The notes: a model not told the origin generated them from the sequence alone. A DNA stretch of 64,000 bases from Prolixibacteraceae bacterium JC049 (GCA_023369685.1 SACZ01000002.1:620001-684000), one strand, 5' to 3'; numbered from the stretch's first letter, positions 1-9,418 are shown. A program made the numbers and translations.

Positions 1-98
1 AGTAACACAAAAAAATGGCTCTACCAGCCATCAGCTGTTTTCAATTTGAGTTTACTCAAAATCACCAGTTTATAAGTTTTAAAACAGCACTCTAATTA

Positions 99-129
99 CT
101 TGCGATTGTCGCCCGAAACCTTAATTTTG
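99..129 (+). promoter_or_regulatory. Candidate Bacteroidota promoter for the hydroxyproline operon
   Basis: TTG at 100-102, 19 bases, then TAATTTTG at 122-129, which fits the Bacteroidota -33/-7 pattern (TTTG / TAnnTTTG). Transcription would start near 136 and leave a leader of about 165 nt before the activase ATG at 303. This is inferred from the motif only. Confidence 0.5.
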
Positions 130-302
130 TAGAAGATGTTTAGTAATCAGTTAAATACCCACCTTTACGGACACCAAGGAAAAGGCCTTTTTGAATGCTG
201 GCTATTTTAGTCAACCTACTCTGTTTGGCCTTATGTTGATACACCTTGTATCGACTTTCATTTCTTTTTCCAACCATATATTAACTGATTTTCCATTTAC
301 TT
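130..302 (+). other. Leader region before the hydroxyproline operon, no gene seen
   Basis: This stretch contains no convincing open reading frame. It has a short perfect hairpin (GATACA, 3-nt loop, TGTATC at 238-252) and a loopless palindrome AAAAGGCCTTTT around 180-191. No known riboswitch architecture was recognised. Confidence 0.4.
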
Positions 303-1097
303 ATGCATGGAATCATTTTCGATATAAAACGTTTTGCTGTTCACGACGGGCCGGGTATTCGTACCACTGTTTTCCTTAAGGGCTGCCCTTTAAGATGTCA
401 GTGGTGTCATAATCCTGAAAGCATCAACAAAGAGCCTGAGCAAGTTCAGAAAACAGTTTGGCTGAACCAAAAAGCATTTACTAAAACCGAAACTATAGGC
501 CGAAAAATATCTGATACAGCACTTTGGGAGGAACTGCAAAAAGATCAAATTTTCATGGAAGAATCCAACGGAGGAATTACGTTCTCTGGTGGAGAACCAT
601 TAATGCAACACCAATTTCTTTCATCAATGATAAGGCGCTGTAAAAAGCATGGTATTCATAGTTGCATTGATACATCTGGTTTTGCTCACACCAGCACCAT
701 TCGTGAATTGGAGATGCCTGACCTTTTTCTTTTCGACATAAAACATATCGATAAAGACAAGCATCTGCAATTTACCCAAGTCGATAACGAACTCATTCTT
801 CAGAATCTTCGGTTTATTCTTGAAAAGAAGATTCCCGTTCGAATTAGAATTCCAGTGATTCCTGGTTTTAATCATTCAGAAGAAGACCAGGAGGAGATTG
901 CGGATTACCTGACTCAGTGGCATCAACAAATAGAGCAAATTGATTTATTGCCATTTCACGCCATTGCCAACCATAAATATCATCGCCTGGAAAAAGAAGA
1001 TCAGATGCTTAAGGCAGCATCTATTCATTCAGAAGAGTTAGAGAAATATTTACCCATTTTCCACCAAAGAGACTTTCGTGTCACCATTGGAGGATAA
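303..1097 (+). CDS. Glycyl radical enzyme activase (radical SAM)
   Basis: This 264-residue protein should make the 5'-deoxyadenosyl radical that abstracts a hydrogen from the glycyl radical enzyme encoded 11 bp downstream. The radical SAM cluster motif is C28-x3-C32-x2-C35, preceded by the GRE-activase signature DGPGIRTTVFLKGCPLRC (15-32), and a GG(E)P-type SAM-binding segment (TFSGGEPL) lies near residue 98. Most activases outside the pyruvate formate-lyase branch carry a cysteine-rich ferredoxin-like insert after the first motif. Here the expected segment (residues 38-75) has no cysteine, so only one [4Fe-4S] cluster is predicted. Position and orientation make it the partner of the HypD-like gene. 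The family call is firm and the partner assignment rests on synteny. Confidence 0.93.
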   Translation: MHGIIFDIKRFAVHDGPGIRTTVFLKGCPLRCQWCHNPESINKEPEQVQKTVWLNQKAFTKTETIGRKISDTALWEELQKDQIFMEESNGGITFSGGEPLMQHQFLSSMIRRCKKHGIHSCIDTSGFAHTSTIRELEMPDLFLFDIKHIDKDKHLQFTQVDNELILQNLRFILEKKIPVRIRIPVIPGFNHSEEDQEEIADYLTQWHQQIEQIDLLPFHAIANHKYHRLEKEDQMLKAASIHSEELEKYLPIFHQRDFRVTIGG

Positions 1098-1108
1098 AAC
1101 CAATCAGT

Positions 1109-3472
1109 ATGAACAATCGAATTAAGATATTACGCCAGCAAAGCCTTGAAGCCATTAATACCATCTCGGCAGAACGAGCATTACTTGTAACTGAATTTTA
1201 CCAAAGCAATGCCTCCAAAGGACTTTCCATCCCAATGACTCGGGCAAAAGCCTTTGAATACATACTTGCCAATAAATTTATCTGTATTAACAATGGCGAA
1301 TTGATTGTAGGAGAGCGAGGACCTGCTCCAAAAGCAACTCCCACTTACCCCGAAATATGTGTCCACTCGCAACGTGATTTAGAAATTCTAGATACCCGTG
1401 AGAAAGTGTGGTTTCGAGTAGATGAAGCTACGCGAAAGGCATTCGACGAGATCATCTTCCCATTCTGGAATGGAAAAACCAATCGGGATAAAATAATGGA
1501 AGCTATGTCGCCACAATGGCATGATGCTTATAAAGCTGGTGTTTTTACCGAATTTCAGGAACAACGGGCACCCGGACACACTGTATGCGGAGATAAAATA
1601 TACGGTAAAGGAATGCTTGATATCATCGATGATATTCAAGCCTCCATCCAACAGCTCGATTTTATAAACGATCCGCAAGCTTTTGATAAAAGAGAAGAAT
1701 TGAAGGCAATGGAAGTTACTGCCCGTGCGTTGATCATGTGGGCTCAAAGACATGCCGAAAAGCTAGAAGAGATGGCTACCGAGACTGACGATTCGTCTAA
1801 AGCTGAAGAGCTACTGCAACTTGCCAATATCTGCCGCAAAGTTCCGGCTCATGCTCCACAAACATTCCATGAAGCCATACAATATTACTGGTTTGTCCAC
1901 CTTGGCGTAATTACCGAACTCAATCCATGGGACTCATTCAATCCGGGCCGATTGGATCAGCATCTCAATCCTTTCTACCAGGAGGAATTAACCAACGGTA
2001 CACTTGCCAAAGAGCAGGCCATTGAAATATTACAGTCGTTCTGGATCAAATTCAACAACCATCCATCGCCTCCAAAGGTTGGAGTGACAGCTCAGGAAAG
2101 CAATACTTATACCGACTTCTGCCTCATCAACATTGGAGGTGTGAAGCCCGATGGATCAGATGCTACCAACGAGATGAGTTTTATGTTGCTGGATGTAATC
2201 GAAGAGATGCGTCTTCTTCAACCCAGCTCAATGGTACAGCTTTCCAAGAAAAATCCCGATCAGCTAATCGATCGAACTGTAAAAATCCTGAAAACAGGTT
2301 TTGGGCAACCTTCCATCTTTAATACCGATGCCATCATTCAGGAAATGCTACGCATGGGCAAAGACATTGTCGATGCACGAAAAGGAGGAGCCAGCGGTTG
2401 TGTGGAAACTGGCGCCTTTGGAACCGAAGCATATATTCTAACCGGATATTTCAACCTCCCCAAAGTACTTGAAATCACCTTGAACAACGGTATCGATCCG
2501 TCCACTGACAAAGCAATTGGATTAGAAACAGGAAACGTATCTGATTTTATCACTTACGAGCAACTACTGTCTGCATTTCAGAAGCAGGTAAATCACTTCA
2601 TAAACATTAAAATTGAAGGCAATAATACCATTGAACGTGTCTTCGCCAATAACCTGCCAGTTCCATTCCTTTCATTGGTTATCGATGATTGCATATCAAC
2701 TGGAATAGACTATGTGGCAGGAGGAGCACGCTACAACACATCGTACATACAAGGCGTTGGATTAGGAACCATTACCGATTCTTTGACAGCACTAAAGAAA
2801 CATGTCTTCGATGAAGCCAGCTACACTTTATCACAAGTGGCAGCAGCTTTACAGAACAACTTTAAGCAGGCCGAAAATCTTCATTTCGATTTGGTGTATA
2901 ACACCCCAAAATATGGCAACGACGATGATTATGCCGATGATCGCCTAAGCGAAGTTTTTGAAATTTATTACAATGCCGTAAACGGGAAACCCAATACCAG
3001 AGATGGGGCGCATCGAGTAAACCTGTTGCCCACAACCTGCCATGTTTACTTTGGAAGCGTTGTGGGAGCCACTCCCGACGGTCGCATGGCTAAAGTTCCA
3101 CTTTCCGAAGGGATTTCGCCTGTTCAGGGAGCCGATTCCCAAGGACCAACTGCAGTGGTTAAATCGGCAGCTAAAATCGACCACTTGCGTACTGGTGGTA
3201 CACTGCTAAATCAACGATTCACTCCCGACTTTTTCAAAGATGATACTGCCATCAGAAAGGTCTCTCAATTAGTTCGAAGTTACTTCAGAATGGATGGTCA
3301 CCATATTCAATTCAATGTGGTATCTTCAGATATTCTGAAAGACGCACAGCTTCACCCAGAAAATTACCGCGACTTAATTGTTCGGGTAGCTGGTTATAGC
3401 GATTATTTCAATGATCTGGGAGAAGATTTGCAAAATGAAATCATACACCGAACTGCTCACGAAGAATTCTAA
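1109..3472 (+). CDS. hypD: trans-4-hydroxy-L-proline dehydratase (glycyl radical enzyme)
   Basis: This is a 787-residue glycyl radical enzyme. The catalytic cysteine lies in GASGCVETGAFG (Cys431, with Glu433 as the companion base) and the glycyl radical loop is RVAGYSDYF with Gly762. The length, the HTVCGDKIYGKGM segment and the GCVE context fit HypD, which dehydrates trans-4-hydroxyproline to delta-1-pyrroline-5-carboxylate, rather than choline lyase or glycerol dehydratase. The flanking trans-3-hydroxyproline dehydratase and OCD-family reductase support an imino-acid pathway. The enzyme is cytoplasmic, oxygen-sensitive and depends on the upstream activase. The substrate is assigned from motif and context and has not been tested against all GRE subfamilies. 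Confidence 0.85.
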   Translation: MNNRIKILRQQSLEAINTISAERALLVTEFYQSNASKGLSIPMTRAKAFEYILANKFICINNGELIVGERGPAPKATPTYPEICVHSQRDLEILDTREKVWFRVDEATRKAFDEIIFPFWNGKTNRDKIMEAMSPQWHDAYKAGVFTEFQEQRAPGHTVCGDKIYGKGMLDIIDDIQASIQQLDFINDPQAFDKREELKAMEVTARALIMWAQRHAEKLEEMATETDDSSKAEELLQLANICRKVPAHAPQTFHEAIQYYWFVHLGVITELNPWDSFNPGRLDQHLNPFYQEELTNGTLAKEQAIEILQSFWIKFNNHPSPPKVGVTAQESNTYTDFCLINIGGVKPDGSDATNEMSFMLLDVIEEMRLLQPSSMVQLSKKNPDQLIDRTVKILKTGFGQPSIFNTDAIIQEMLRMGKDIVDARKGGASGCVETGAFGTEAYILTGYFNLPKVLEITLNNGIDPSTDKAIGLETGNVSDFITYEQLLSAFQKQVNHFINIKIEGNNTIERVFANNLPVPFLSLVIDDCISTGIDYVAGGARYNTSYIQGVGLGTITDSLTALKKHVFDEASYTLSQVAAALQNNFKQAENLHFDLVYNTPKYGNDDDYADDRLSEVFEIYYNAVNGKPNTRDGAHRVNLLPTTCHVYFGSVVGATPDGRMAKVPLSEGISPVQGADSQGPTAVVKSAAKIDHLRTGGTLLNQRFTPDFFKDDTAIRKVSQLVRSYFRMDGHHIQFNVVSSDILKDAQLHPENYRDLIVRVAGYSDYFNDLGEDLQNEIIHRTAHEEF

Positions 3473-3483
3473 ATCCCATAAAA

Positions 3484-4437
3484 ATGCGAATACTAAATCA
3501 CAAACACATTGATGAACTGGTAGATTGGGAAGCATTGATTTTGACCATTGAAAAAGCTTATCAAACCCAGCTTTCTGGCTGCTTTAACATGCCCCAACGC
3601 ATGCACATTCATCAAAATGACAACACCTTACTTCTAATGCCCTGTTTTACCGAAAACCGATTCGCCACTAAGCTGGTTTCAGTTTTTCCCAACAATGTGA
3701 AAAATAATCAACCAGCCATTTATGGGCAGGTTATTTTAAACGATGGAGAAACAGGTGAAGCAAAGGCTTTGTTAAACGGAGGCAAACTAACAGCCATTCG
3801 CACCGGCGCAGTGGGAGCTTGCGCCATGCAAAAACTAGACCCGAATGCTACCACATTAGGAGTGGTAGGAGCTGGCGCACAAGGACAATATCAAGCCATT
3901 GCTGCAGCTCATATTTTGCCATTAAAAACAGTCTTTATTTTCGATCTGAATCCAGAAAGTGTTAAGCAATTTAAGGAGACAGTTTCTGAAAAAGCCCCAC
4001 AACTGGAAATTGTAGCTGTTCAATCGACAACAGAACTAGTTAAGCAATCAGAAATTGTAGTAACAGCAACCACTTCTCCCACTCCTGTTTTACCCGACAA
4101 CCAGCAACTTTTAAAAGGCAAAACCTTTATTGGAATTGGCTCGTTTAAACCCAATATGCAGGAGTTTCCTGAAGCTTTATTTCACCTAATCGACGAATGT
4201 TATATCGATACCATTCATGCCCAGCACGAAACCGGCGATATTATTCAACCACTGGTAAATCGATGGATTGATCAAAGTCAGTTGGTTCCCTTCGCACAGC
4301 TACTTCAAAAAGAAAGAGCACCACAAAAGACTCAACTGTTTAAATCGGTGGGCATGGCACTATTCGATATTTATGTGGCCAACTGGCTGTACGATCAGGC
4401 ATTAAAAATCGATATCGGAACTGAAATAGAATTATAA
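3484..4437 (+). CDS. Ornithine cyclodeaminase/mu-crystallin family reductase, likely delta-1-pyrroline-2-carboxylate reductase
   Basis: A 317-residue protein of the OCD/mu-crystallin family. It shows the family LNGGKLTAIRTGAVGA block near residues 98-113 and a Rossmann nucleotide site GVVGAGAQGQ near 127-136. Members of this family that sit beside trans-3-hydroxyproline dehydratases reduce delta-1-pyrroline-2-carboxylate to L-proline with NAD(P)H. The gene lies 11 bp after hypD and 19 bp before the dehydratase gene, so that role is the most economical. True ornithine cyclodeaminase or alanine dehydrogenase activity remains possible. Note that the HypD product is pyrroline-5-carboxylate, so a separate ProC would be needed for that branch and none is in the window. 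Confidence 0.8.
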   Translation: MRILNHKHIDELVDWEALILTIEKAYQTQLSGCFNMPQRMHIHQNDNTLLLMPCFTENRFATKLVSVFPNNVKNNQPAIYGQVILNDGETGEAKALLNGGKLTAIRTGAVGACAMQKLDPNATTLGVVGAGAQGQYQAIAAAHILPLKTVFIFDLNPESVKQFKETVSEKAPQLEIVAVQSTTELVKQSEIVVTATTSPTPVLPDNQQLLKGKTFIGIGSFKPNMQEFPEALFHLIDECYIDTIHAQHETGDIIQPLVNRWIDQSQLVPFAQLLQKERAPQKTQLFKSVGMALFDIYVANWLYDQALKIDIGTEIEL

Positions 4438-4456
4438 AACCACTAAAAAACCAACC

Positions 4457-5503
4457 ATGTATACCCAACTATTCGAAAACTGGAATTGGACACCACCCAG
4501 CAACTGGCAGGTGATTGAAACCATCGATTTACATACCGGAGGAGAGCCACTACGGGTAATCACCAAAGGCTTACCTGAAATAAAGGGCACTACCATTCTG
4601 GAAAAACGTCGCTATTTCAAAGAGCATCTCGATCATATAAGAACCGGACTCATGTGGGAGCCTCGCGGGCATGCCGACATGTATGGTGCAGTAATTACAC
4701 CACCAACCACACCCGACGGCGATTTCGGCACATTCTTTTTACACAACGAAGGCTACAGTACTATGTGTGGACACGCCATGATTGCTTTGGTTACTTTGAT
4801 GTTGGATACCGGTCTGATAAAAAAAGATTCCAACGATCCATTCATTCGCATTGATGCTCCTCCCGGAAGAATTACAGCATCTGCACAAATTGAGAATGGG
4901 AAAGTGAAAAAGGTCTCTTTTGAAAATGTTCCTTCGTTTGTACTTTATGCCAACCAGAAAGTAAATGTGGACGGCATTGGAGAAGTAACTTTCGATGTAG
5001 CTTATGGTGGTGCATTTTATGCTTTTGTAGATGCCCAAAGCATTGGTATCGGTTTAGAAGCTAAGAATTATAATCAGCTCATCGAATGGGGGAGAAAAAT
5101 CAAGTATGCTGTAATGGATAATTTTGCCATAACGCATCCTTTCGAAGAAGATTTAAGCTTTCTGTATGGAACTATATTCACTGGGAAAGCCAACGACACT
5201 GCACACCATAGCCGAAACGTATGCATTTTTGCAGAAGGAGAAGTGGATCGTTCGCCTACCGGATCGGGAGTTAGCGCACGTGCAGCTATTCATCACCTGA
5301 AAGATAATTTACAACCAGGAGATTCCATCACCATAGAAAGTATTTTAGACACATTAATGGATGTTTCCATAGTCTCTACCACACAATATGGGTCGCATGA
5401 AGCTGTCATTCCAAAGGTTTCAGGAACAGCATCAATAGTTGGCCAAAATCGTTTTTATTTCGACCCGGAAGACCCGTTAGGAAAAGGATTTATTTTCAGG
5501 TAG
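4457..5503 (+). CDS. trans-3-hydroxy-L-proline dehydratase (proline racemase superfamily)
   Basis: A 348-residue proline racemase superfamily protein. Racemases and 4-hydroxyproline epimerases use two catalytic cysteines. Here the first is kept (MCGHA, Cys104), but the second motif reads DRSPTGSG with Thr268 in place of Cys. This Cys/Thr pair is the signature of trans-3-hydroxyproline dehydratases, which eliminate water to give delta-1-pyrroline-2-carboxylate. The substrate pocket segment LHTGGEPLRV is near residue 25. It is the last gene of the operon, and the preceding reductase can convert its product to proline. Its stop codon is only 5 nt from the convergent regulator's stop. Confidence in dehydratase over racemase is high because of the Thr substitution. 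Confidence 0.9.
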   Translation: MYTQLFENWNWTPPSNWQVIETIDLHTGGEPLRVITKGLPEIKGTTILEKRRYFKEHLDHIRTGLMWEPRGHADMYGAVITPPTTPDGDFGTFFLHNEGYSTMCGHAMIALVTLMLDTGLIKKDSNDPFIRIDAPPGRITASAQIENGKVKKVSFENVPSFVLYANQKVNVDGIGEVTFDVAYGGAFYAFVDAQSIGIGLEAKNYNQLIEWGRKIKYAVMDNFAITHPFEEDLSFLYGTIFTGKANDTAHHSRNVCIFAEGEVDRSPTGSGVSARAAIHHLKDNLQPGDSITIESILDTLMDVSIVSTTQYGSHEAVIPKVSGTASIVGQNRFYFDPEDPLGKGFIFR

Positions 5504-5508
5504 TACAG

Positions 5509-8500
5509 TTACTTCGAACGGTATTCACTTGGAGTAACGTCGAATAGTTTCTTAAAGTTTCGCGAGAAGTATTTTGGATCGGAGAAGCCCGTTTTATAAG
5601 CTATTTCCGAAACATTCAATTCTGAATTTTTAAGCAGATAAGCTGCTTTTTTCAATCTATAATTCTGAATAAACTGCCCGGGAGCTAAGTCGGCAATGCT
5701 AGTTAACTTCCGGGTAAGTTGCGATCGACTCAATCCCACTTCCGATGCCAATAGTTCCACATTCAGTTCCGAATTATCAATGTGCTTCTCAATCAATTCA
5801 CAAAGCTGATCGACCAACCCTTTATCCAGACTATTCTGCGTAATCAGTTCAATACTTGTATCTTCTGATTGTTGATAGTGCTTAATGGCTCTGGCTCGGT
5901 TTTCAATTAATGCCGCCACTTTCGACACCAATAATTCGTTATTGAAAGGTTTGCCAATGTACAAATCAGCACCTGCCTTACTTCCCTGTAGCTGGTGAGT
6001 TGTATCGGAATAGGCTGTAAGCAACACCACAGGAATATGACTAAATCGAATATCGTTTTTCACCTTCTCACACAGTTCAATTCCAGTCATCTCTGGCATC
6101 ATCACATCCGAAATAATTATATCAGGCTGCTTCTTATCAATAGCTTCCCATGCCTTACGGCCATTTTCAGCCTGAATAACATGATATCCCACAAACAACT
6201 GAGCAATGTACTCGCGCAACTCACTATTATCCTCGGCTATTAACAAAGTCTGCTCGTTATGAACACCATCTTCAGTAACATCGGTTGCCATTTCAGTTTT
6301 ATCCACAATAACCAGCGGGATATCTACAATAAAACAGCTTCCTTCACCCGGCTTCGATTCTACTTTTATGGTTCCATTGTGCATTTTCACCAATTCGCGC
6401 GTTAAGGCCAGACCAATACCAATGCCACCATCTGCCTCGAAACGATCGAAGATCTTCTCTTGTTTTTCCGGAACGATGCCATCGCCATTGTCCCATACTT
6501 TTATGTTGAATAGTTCTTCGCTATGGCTAAATTCAATGCCCACTTTTCCGCTGTCTGGTGCATGCTTTACCGCATTGGAAAGTAGGTTATACAGAATTTT
6601 CTCCATCTTATCTGGGTCGAACTGAGTTACCAAAACTTCATCGCTCAGGTTAATCTCAATTTCAATATTCTTCGATTGGGCAAATCCCTGAAAAGCCATT
6701 ACCACATCGCGAATAAAGCTACTAATGTTCAGATTAGCTGGTGCAAATGGTAATTTGTCACTTTGCAGTTTCCTAAAATCAAGCAGTTGCTCTACCAATC
6801 GCAGAAGTCTGTTGGTATTTTGCCTCATGATATTCACCTGTTTTCCCTCTTCACTGTCAGCTGTGAATCGCTCGCTCAACTGTTGCATTGGCCCGGAAAT
6901 CAGTGTCAGCGGAGTACGAATTTCATGCGATATATTGGTATAGAATTTCAGTTTGAAGTTAATCATCTCTTCGGCCTGCTTGCGCTCCAGTTTCTCTATT
7001 CGCAACTGGTTTTTTAGTCGTAAACGCTGAGCAATAAATCGTAAAACAATCCCTACCAACAACACCGAAAACAGCAAGTAAAACAGATAAGCCCATCCTG
7101 TCAACCACCACGGTGGAGCAATAGAAAAAATTACATCTATGGGAATTCCTTCGTAACCATCGTTGTTCCATCCTTTAATCATCAAATGATAAGTTCCGGG
7201 CTGCAAATTATTGTACGAAAGCGAGTGACTGTTCCCCAAGTTCACCCAGTCGTCGTCCCAATTGGTTAGCTTCACCGAATAATTATTCTTACCCGATTGA
7301 TTATAATTCAACAACGAAAAATCGATGGCTAAATCATTTTCATTGTACTTCAATTCAAATTTTTCCTGATTGGGTGAGTGAGGCTGATTATTGATCTTCA
7401 GTTCCGTAATAACCAATGGTGCTCGTCGTGTATTTAGCCCAATTTTATTGGGATCGAACTGATTAAATCCATTGATTCCTCCCATCAGCATTTCCCCTGT
7501 CGATAATCGGAATGTGGAGCCTGCTAAGAAACGGTTGTCCTGAATTCCATCGCTGGTAGAAAAGCGAGTAAAACGCTTCTCTTTAGGGTCGAAGCGGTAC
7601 AATCCCTGATCGGTTCCCAGCCACAAACGGTTATTTCTGTCTTCGTTGATAGAATATACCGAATGTCCCAGAAATCCTTCATTCACTCCATAGTTGATAA
7701 ACGTGCGTTGTTCCGGATTATAGTGCGATAAACCACCATTTTCAGTTCCCACCCAAACATTACCCAGGCTATCCTGAAACAGTGTAGTAATTACATTCGA
7801 CGAAGGTCCTGCTTCCAATGTTTTTATCAACACATTAAAGCTCATACTTCCTTCGTTGTAAACCGCCAAACCATTCTCCGTTCCAATAATAATTTTGCCC
7901 GACTTCACTTCCAAAGCAGATGTCAATCGGTTAGGAGGCAAGTAATCGGTACGCATTTTTCCAGGCACAATTCTACTACGTACATTAAAAAGCGAATCGG
8001 CCTGAATAAATTCATTTTCGTTAGTAGCAATAATCCAGATTCCATTTGCCCTTAGATGCAAAGCATTCACATCTAAATTCTGAGTATTGACAATCGATCT
8101 GAATCGCCCTTTGTTATATCTGAAAATTCCTTTATTCGAAAACAGGTAAAGACGGTTTTTCTTCTGGAAAAAGCCTTTAAATGTAGTATTCTGATTGATA
8201 GGGAGCAGCTGCACCTCTTTTTCCTCTGGCAGCCACTGGTAAACTTTGTTAGCTGTCAGAATAAATCGTTTACCATCTGTTTCAGCAAAACCAATTATAT
8301 TCTCATCCAACAAGCCCTTCAAGTTCCCTGGGTGATAATGTAAGAACGATTTTTCTTGCAACGATAACAGGTGCATCCCATTGTAGCGGGTTCCCACCCA
8401 GACCATCTGGTTTTGATCCATCTGAATGGAAGTTAGTTGGCTATCGCTGGCATTTCTACGCTGTAACGACATCATCACTTCGGTTTTCAATGTTTGCGGA

Positions 8501-9276
8501 TCGATACGCAAAAGTCCTTTGCTTAGGGCGGCACACCACCAATATTTTGGCCCCACTCTCATCTGACTTACGTTCCATTCCGAAGTAACCTGATCTACCG
8601 ATTCATTGAAGATCCATAGTCGGTAAATCCCATTTTCTCCGCTCAATAAAACCGACTCCCGATTCTCTATATCTATATCTTTAATCCCCTCAATTGGAAA
8701 AGTTTTTCGAATCTCCAGGTTGGCCGAGTTTAACAAATGAACAGCATTGTTGGTCGCAATTATGGCATAACGCTCATCGATTACCTTCAACACTTTTACG
8801 GGATGATCAAAAGAGCGATAAATTGTAGAACCTCCATGAATTACCTCACGACAAATCTGCTGATCGACGTTGTAGAAAAAAATATTATTACCCAGTACAT
8901 CTAGAAACGAAATCCGTCCTGACACCGGAGCTTTAGCCTCTTCTGTCCATTTGTTCTCGTATAAATTGTAGCTCCAAATCTGGTTTTCAACACAAAAAAG
9001 AAGTTGATTATTCAGCTTAAAAGCTTTCCCTAAACTCGAAGTAGAAAATTCTCGCGGCAACTGTACCGATTTAAAAGAGTGTCCATCGAAACGTGCCAAA
9101 CCACTACCTGTGCTAATCCATGTAAACCCCAACGAGTCGCTATTGATGGAATGCACCGTATTATTAGGCAACCCTTCCTCAATGGTAAACGTTCGAATGT
9201 CGGCATCAAATTGTGCCAGGGCATTACCGCCCAACAACATTCCCCAGAAACATATGACAGCTATAAGTTTTTTCAC
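5509..9276 (-). CDS. Hybrid two-component system regulator (sensor kinase-REC-AraC)
   Basis: A 1255-residue single-chain HTCS. Order: signal peptide (1-21), a periplasmic two-propeller sensor with repeated WVGTxNGGL-type motifs (about 25-640), a Y_Y_Y domain (about 650-715), one transmembrane segment (about 728-750), a HisKA domain with phospho-acceptor His784 in NISHEIRTPLT, a HATPase with the DGGIGIGLALT G box, a receiver with Asp1057 in SDVMMPEMTG, and a C-terminal AraC-type DNA-binding domain ending in TPSEYRSK. The start is GTG at 9276, needed for a complete signal peptide. A candidate -7 box lies at 9304-9311. Such regulators usually control an adjacent glycan locus, but none adjoins it here; its neighbour is the convergent hydroxyproline operon. 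Confidence 0.95.
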   Translation of the reverse strand: MKKLIAVICFWGMLLGGNALAQFDADIRTFTIEEGLPNNTVHSINSDSLGFTWISTGSGLARFDGHSFKSVQLPREFSTSSLGKAFKLNNQLLFCVENQIWSYNLYENKWTEEAKAPVSGRISFLDVLGNNIFFYNVDQQICREVIHGGSTIYRSFDHPVKVLKVIDERYAIIATNNAVHLLNSANLEIRKTFPIEGIKDIDIENRESVLLSGENGIYRLWIFNESVDQVTSEWNVSQMRVGPKYWWCAALSKGLLRIDPQTLKTEVMMSLQRRNASDSQLTSIQMDQNQMVWVGTRYNGMHLLSLQEKSFLHYHPGNLKGLLDENIIGFAETDGKRFILTANKVYQWLPEEKEVQLLPINQNTTFKGFFQKKNRLYLFSNKGIFRYNKGRFRSIVNTQNLDVNALHLRANGIWIIATNENEFIQADSLFNVRSRIVPGKMRTDYLPPNRLTSALEVKSGKIIIGTENGLAVYNEGSMSFNVLIKTLEAGPSSNVITTLFQDSLGNVWVGTENGGLSHYNPEQRTFINYGVNEGFLGHSVYSINEDRNNRLWLGTDQGLYRFDPKEKRFTRFSTSDGIQDNRFLAGSTFRLSTGEMLMGGINGFNQFDPNKIGLNTRRAPLVITELKINNQPHSPNQEKFELKYNENDLAIDFSLLNYNQSGKNNYSVKLTNWDDDWVNLGNSHSLSYNNLQPGTYHLMIKGWNNDGYEGIPIDVIFSIAPPWWLTGWAYLFYLLFSVLLVGIVLRFIAQRLRLKNQLRIEKLERKQAEEMINFKLKFYTNISHEIRTPLTLISGPMQQLSERFTADSEEGKQVNIMRQNTNRLLRLVEQLLDFRKLQSDKLPFAPANLNISSFIRDVVMAFQGFAQSKNIEIEINLSDEVLVTQFDPDKMEKILYNLLSNAVKHAPDSGKVGIEFSHSEELFNIKVWDNGDGIVPEKQEKIFDRFEADGGIGIGLALTRELVKMHNGTIKVESKPGEGSCFIVDIPLVIVDKTEMATDVTEDGVHNEQTLLIAEDNSELREYIAQLFVGYHVIQAENGRKAWEAIDKKQPDIIISDVMMPEMTGIELCEKVKNDIRFSHIPVVLLTAYSDTTHQLQGSKAGADLYIGKPFNNELLVSKVAALIENRARAIKHYQQSEDTSIELITQNSLDKGLVDQLCELIEKHIDNSELNVELLASEVGLSRSQLTRKLTSIADLAPGQFIQNYRLKKAAYLLKNSELNVSEIAYKTGFSDPKYFSRNFKKLFDVTPSEYRSK

Positions 9277-9303
9277 CGAAAATCAGATTCACACTCTTGG
9301 TAC

Positions 9304-9311
9304 CAAAGATA
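9304..9311 (-). promoter_or_regulatory. Candidate -7 box for the hybrid regulator gene
   Basis: On the minus strand the sequence reads TATCTTTG, an exact TAnnTTTG match, 28 bases before the GTG start at 9276. No clear -33 TTTG is seen at the usual spacing. Confidence 0.4.
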
Positions 9312-9370
9312 TAACAGAATGCCCAAAAACACTAGAAACCGAGCATCGCATTTCAACTCAAGTAAAACAT

Positions 9371-9418
9371 AAAAAAACTCCGACTACAGATCTTCGAAAA
9401 GTATCCATAACCGGAGTT
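9371..9418 (-). terminator. Rho-independent terminator of the PhnA-like gene
   Basis: On the minus strand, AACTCCG (9418-9412) and CGGAGTT (9382-9376) form a stem with a loop of about 29 nt, followed by a run of T. It lies 26 bp after the stop of the gene at 9444. Confidence 0.6.

Noticed and set aside
180-191. AAAAGGCCTTTT palindrome as terminator
   Set aside because: It has no loop and no convincing T run, and it lies in the leader of the next operon.
191-379. Small frame overlapping the activase start
   Set aside because: It runs out of frame into the activase, has no recognisable domain and no better start signal than the leader it occupies.
6959-7171. Short minus-strand frame within the hybrid regulator gene
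   Set aside because: It lies within the regulator coding sequence in another frame and shows no signal peptide or domain; treated as a shadow, like all similar frames inside long genes.
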